From assembly GCA_008933045.1 (NCBI GenBank), contig WBXJ01000128.1, positions 1 through 8,471 on the forward strand: a DNA stretch of 8,471 bases. The letters are read 5' to 3'. Both the position numbers and the translations under genes were made by a program. The notes below the pieces were generated by a model that worked only from the letters and a program-made list of their open reading frames with translations, searched no databases and was not told the DNA's origin. Positions 6,563 to 8,471 of this stretch are shown one piece after another. Position 1 is the first letter of the stretch. Every line of letters begins with the position of its first letter. The DNA is from Verrucomicrobiota bacterium (GTDB lineage: Bacteria > Verrucomicrobiota > Verrucomicrobiia > Limisphaerales > SXQI01).

Positions 6563-6638
6563 ACTCAAGGTATCCCGTTAAATGTTGAACCGTTAACCAC
6601 CGTGTCGGCGAATTTTTCCGCCCTAAGAATTCCTAAAC
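6563..6638. other. Spacer between der and the ROK kinase, with hairpin and short direct repeat
   Basis: GGCGAA (6607-6612) and TCCGCC (6617-6622) pair as a six-base stem, one pair being a wobble on the minus-strand transcript, around a four-base loop. No T tract follows in either direction, so it is a poor terminator; it could be an RNA processing or stability element. CCGTTAA occurs twice (6575-6581 and 6590-6596), 15 bp apart, just upstream of the kinase start. No convincing promoter hexamer pair is visible, so der and the kinase may be co-transcribed. Confidence 0.35.
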
Positions 6639-8195
6639 CTAGCTCGCGTGCGGGTTCCGTCGAACCGGGCGGCGAGAGGTTGCAGGGCGTGGGCCCTCAC
6701 GTTTCTTACCCGGTAAATCCTTTACATGGCGCCGAGGCGTATTGCGGCGCACGGATTCCACGGTTTTAGGACGCGGCTTCGGCACAAGCAGAATTGGACA
6801 ACCTTCAAAACCAAAAGCCCGTCGCACTTGGTCGCCGAGATACTTTGAGTATTGATCCGAGAAAAGCTCATCACGATTGACGAACAACAGGAACGTCGGC
6901 GGGGCCTTCCTGACCTGAGTCGCGTAAAAAAACTTGAGCCGGTGCCCAGCAGATGAAACTGGCTGGCGTCGTTCGATCGCATCATGCAGTGCCCGATTGA
7001 GTAACCCCGTGGGGATCGTTTGCTGCAACTGACTCGCAACATAACGCACCGCTTCTAACAACCGGTCCAGATGAAATCCCGATTTAGCCGATGTAAAAAT
7101 GACAGGCGCGTAATCGAGAAAGAAAAGCTGATTTTGCACCCATCCGGCGAATTCCGCCAAGGTCGTGAGTTTTTTCTCTTCGAGGTCCATATTACGCTTT
7201 CCTTGGACCCGTCGTTGCATCTCCTCCTCACGAACCTTTCGCACGGCCTCGTCGGCGACATCCCATTTATTCACCACCAAAATGCAAGCCTTGCGTGCCT
7301 CCTGAATCTTGCCACCAATTTTCTTATCTTGGTTTAAAATACCCGCCTCCGCATCGAGTACAAACACCACGATATCCGCCCGTTCAATGGAATCTTCCGT
7401 GCGCTTGACACTAAAAAATTCTACCGAATCATCCACCCGCCGTTCTTGCCGTACGCCTGCTGTGTCGATGAGCACGTATTTCTCACGAACCCCTTCAGTC
7501 TCGACTTCAAACGGCACATCCACCGCATCACGCGTCGTCCCTGGAATGGGACTTACAATGACACGATCAGATCGGGTCAGCGCGTTGATCAGCGACGACT
7601 TGCCCACATTCGGACGTCCGACAATGGCCAGTTTGAGCGGGCGCGGCCCCTGATCATCGTCTTCCTTTGGTGCTAGTTCTGGATCAAACGCTGGCAGAAG
7701 AGCTACCGCAGCATCGATCAAATTATAAATTCCATAACCGTGGATCGCGCTCACCGGCAGGAGGTGCTCGAACCCTAGACGAGCAAACTCCGTCAATCCC
7801 TGTTCGGACCGGTCATTATCCACCTTATTCACAGCCACAAAAACCGGCTTTCCAGAGATCCTCAACTGAGCAGCCACCTCGGCATCCAGAGGTTGAACAC
7901 CCTCTTGAACGTTTACAGTCAGAATGATGACGTGTGCGGCGTCGATCGCCAACTTCACTTGGTCAAGCGCAGCCTGAGTAATCACGTCCGCTGCTTTTTC
8001 TTTGCGCAGCAAACCGATCCCCCCTGTGTCCACAAGAGTAAAAGGCCGACCGCGATGTTCCGCCTGAGCGGCAACACGATCACGTGTGACTCCGGGTTGA
8101 TCGTGGACAATCGCAATGCGCTTTCCAACAATACGGTTGAAAAGCGCAGATTTACCAACATTAGGACGACCAACAATTGCAATAATCCCAGACAT
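6639..8195 (-). CDS. der: Ribosome-assembly GTPase Der (EngA)
   Basis: A 518-residue tandem GTPase that acts in maturation of the 50S ribosomal subunit and is essential in most bacteria. GTPase domain 1 has the P-loop GRPNVGKSALF (9-19), GVTRD (35-39), DTGG (56-59), NKVD (123-126) and an SA motif (149-150). Domain 2 has GRPNVGKSSLI (193-203), PGTTRD (218-223), DTAG (244-247), NKWD (309-312) and SAKSG (369-373). A KH-like domain (about 382-475) ends with FEGCPILLVPKPRPK. Two oddities: a charged insertion after NKWD (about 317-345) and a strongly basic tail of about 40 residues rich in Arg, Lys and Pro, making it longer than many Der proteins (430-490). ATG 8195 gives MSGIIAIVGRPNVGKS, as expected; the in-frame ATG at 8204 would add three residues. 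Neither has a clear Shine-Dalgarno site. Confidence 0.96.
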   Translation of the reverse strand: MSGIIAIVGRPNVGKSALFNRIVGKRIAIVHDQPGVTRDRVAAQAEHRGRPFTLVDTGGIGLLRKEKAADVITQAALDQVKLAIDAAHVIILTVNVQEGVQPLDAEVAAQLRISGKPVFVAVNKVDNDRSEQGLTEFARLGFEHLLPVSAIHGYGIYNLIDAAVALLPAFDPELAPKEDDDQGPRPLKLAIVGRPNVGKSSLINALTRSDRVIVSPIPGTTRDAVDVPFEVETEGVREKYVLIDTAGVRQERRVDDSVEFFSVKRTEDSIERADIVVFVLDAEAGILNQDKKIGGKIQEARKACILVVNKWDVADEAVRKVREEEMQRRVQGKRNMDLEEKKLTTLAEFAGWVQNQLFFLDYAPVIFTSAKSGFHLDRLLEAVRYVASQLQQTIPTGLLNRALHDAIERRQPVSSAGHRLKFFYATQVRKAPPTFLLFVNRDELFSDQYSKYLGDQVRRAFGFEGCPILLVPKPRPKTVESVRRNTPRRHVKDLPGKKREGPRPATSRRPVRRNPHAS

Positions 8196-8315
8196 ATTCC
8201 ACATTGTGAACCAGCAGAACCATAAGGAAAAGGTGAAAACACCACGAAATGACTCGCGCCTTCCTCCTCACCACAGGCTTGGCTTAGGGTCTTGCCGACT
8301 CAGGTCACCTTTGTT

Positions 8316-8319
8316 GGAG
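8316..8319 (+). promoter_or_regulatory. Candidate Shine-Dalgarno site of a small ORF
   Basis: GGAG ends six bases before the ATG at 8326. Spacing is good, but the ORF it serves is unproven and chance occurrence of a four-base motif is common. Confidence 0.25.
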
Positions 8320-8325
8320 TTTACG

Positions 8326-8427
8326 ATGCAGTTGACAGTCCGCTTCAACCCGAAGCCGCGCGGAGTCCAATTCTCAATCCCATTCACACGGGCACTCGCG
8401 CTAAGGTTTTTGCTCGCCCGATCCTAG
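8326..8427 (+). CDS. Possible small protein, 33 residues, unproven
   Basis: A 33-codon ORF reading MQLTVRFNPKPRGV... and ending ALALRFLLARS. It is very basic (seven Arg or Lys) with no acidic residue, no signal peptide and no clear membrane helix. I do not recognise it. In favour are the GGAG site six bases upstream, a location in otherwise empty sequence, and a hairpin that begins at the last base of its stop codon. Against it are its short length, the open parallel frame at 8253-8432 (no ATG), and the lack of any known homologue. It is transcribed away from der and toward the window edge. Confidence 0.2.
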   Translation: MQLTVRFNPKPRGVQFSIPFTRALALRFLLARS

Positions 8428-8440
8428 CCGGTCAACCGGC
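8427..8440. repeat. Short GC-rich inverted repeat
   Basis: GCCGG (8427-8431) and CCGGC (8436-8440) form a perfect five-base stem with a TCAA loop. It begins at the last base of the small ORF's stop codon. No T run follows on the plus strand and none follows on the minus strand, so terminator function is not well supported; a protein-binding palindrome or chance is possible. Confidence 0.3.
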
Positions 8441-8471
8441 CTGAATAATTGATCCTGTTCTGACACGAAAA

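Larger units (their letters stand above)
8205..8471. other. Upstream region of der, no convincing gene
   Basis: These 267 bases to the window edge hold no recognisable protein or RNA gene. The der promoter should be here or further upstream. TATGGT near 8219 on the minus strand is a poor -10 match with no -35 partner. A four-base-stem inverted repeat GGTGAAAACACC lies at 8233-8244. On the plus strand there is a perfect TTGACA at 8332-8337 with no -10 box 17 bp on, and a small ORF with a hairpin at its end, listed separately. Confidence 0.4.

Noticed and set aside
6353..6769. 138-codon plus-strand frame across the ROK start and the Der C-terminus
   Set aside because: Antisense to two real genes, low-complexity translation and no motif.
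8332..8337. Perfect TTGACA as a -35 promoter element
   Set aside because: No TATAAT-like hexamer occurs 16-18 bp downstream, and it falls within the candidate small ORF.
8116..8427. 103-codon plus-strand frame running from inside der to the right end
   Set aside because: Its first part is the reverse of the conserved Der N-terminal coding sequence; only the part after 8326 could be separate.
8253..8432. Open frame reading ...GVYDAVDSPLQPEAARSP... on the plus strand
   Set aside because: It has no ATG, only a TTG at 8292 without a ribosome-binding site, and no recognisable family; probably chance openness.
1..8471. Defence system, mobile element, CRISPR array or tRNA
   Set aside because: No integrase, transposase, nuclease or Cas motif, no spaced repeat array, no tRNA-like T-loop or anticodon arm and no terminal inverted repeats were found on reading both strands.

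Overview
The window holds eight confident protein genes, one doubtful small ORF and short intergenic spacers. I see no rRNA, tRNA, CRISPR array, insertion sequence, integrase or phage gene. Base composition is moderate (GC near 50 % by eye). The best taxonomic clue is a type II pseudopilin-like protein that combines an FTLIELLVVVAIIAILA leader with an exact H-X9-DG motif. Such proteins occur in large paralogous families in Verrucomicrobiota, Planctomycetota and Lentisphaerota. The secreted TPR-like protein and the sparse use of Shine-Dalgarno sites also fit Verrucomicrobiota. This assignment is an inference; no marker RNA is present.

Layout. Positions 19-1092 (minus) encode a diverged alpha-oxoamine synthase-like PLP enzyme (BioF/KBL fold). 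It is separated by a 79-bp divergent spacer from a plus-strand pair, cutA (1172-1501) and an L-lactate permease (1516-3117), 14 bp apart and probably co-transcribed. A convergent 96-bp spacer follows. From 8195 down to 3214 all genes are on the minus strand: der (ribosome-assembly GTPase), a ROK-family glucokinase, a Ppx/GppA phosphatase whose start overlaps the ROK stop by ATGA, the pseudopilin-like protein, and a secreted TPR-like protein. A 149-bp spacer with a predicted G-quadruplex lies between the last two. The right end (8205-8471) has no convincing gene, only a 33-codon ORF with a good Shine-Dalgarno site and a short hairpin.

How the genes work together. Most are core or metabolic functions: ribosome maturation (Der), sugar phosphorylation (ROK kinase), polyphosphate or (p)ppGpp turnover (Ppx/GppA), lactate uptake (LldP) and a small trimeric metal-tolerance-type protein (CutA). 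The ROK-Ppx translational coupling is the tightest functional link, and a shared phosphate/energy role is possible. I found no clear undescribed system. The points most worth a second look are the atypical active-site sequence of the oxoamine synthase-like enzyme, the ROK-Ppx coupling, the G4 motif and the uncharacterised secreted TPR-like family.
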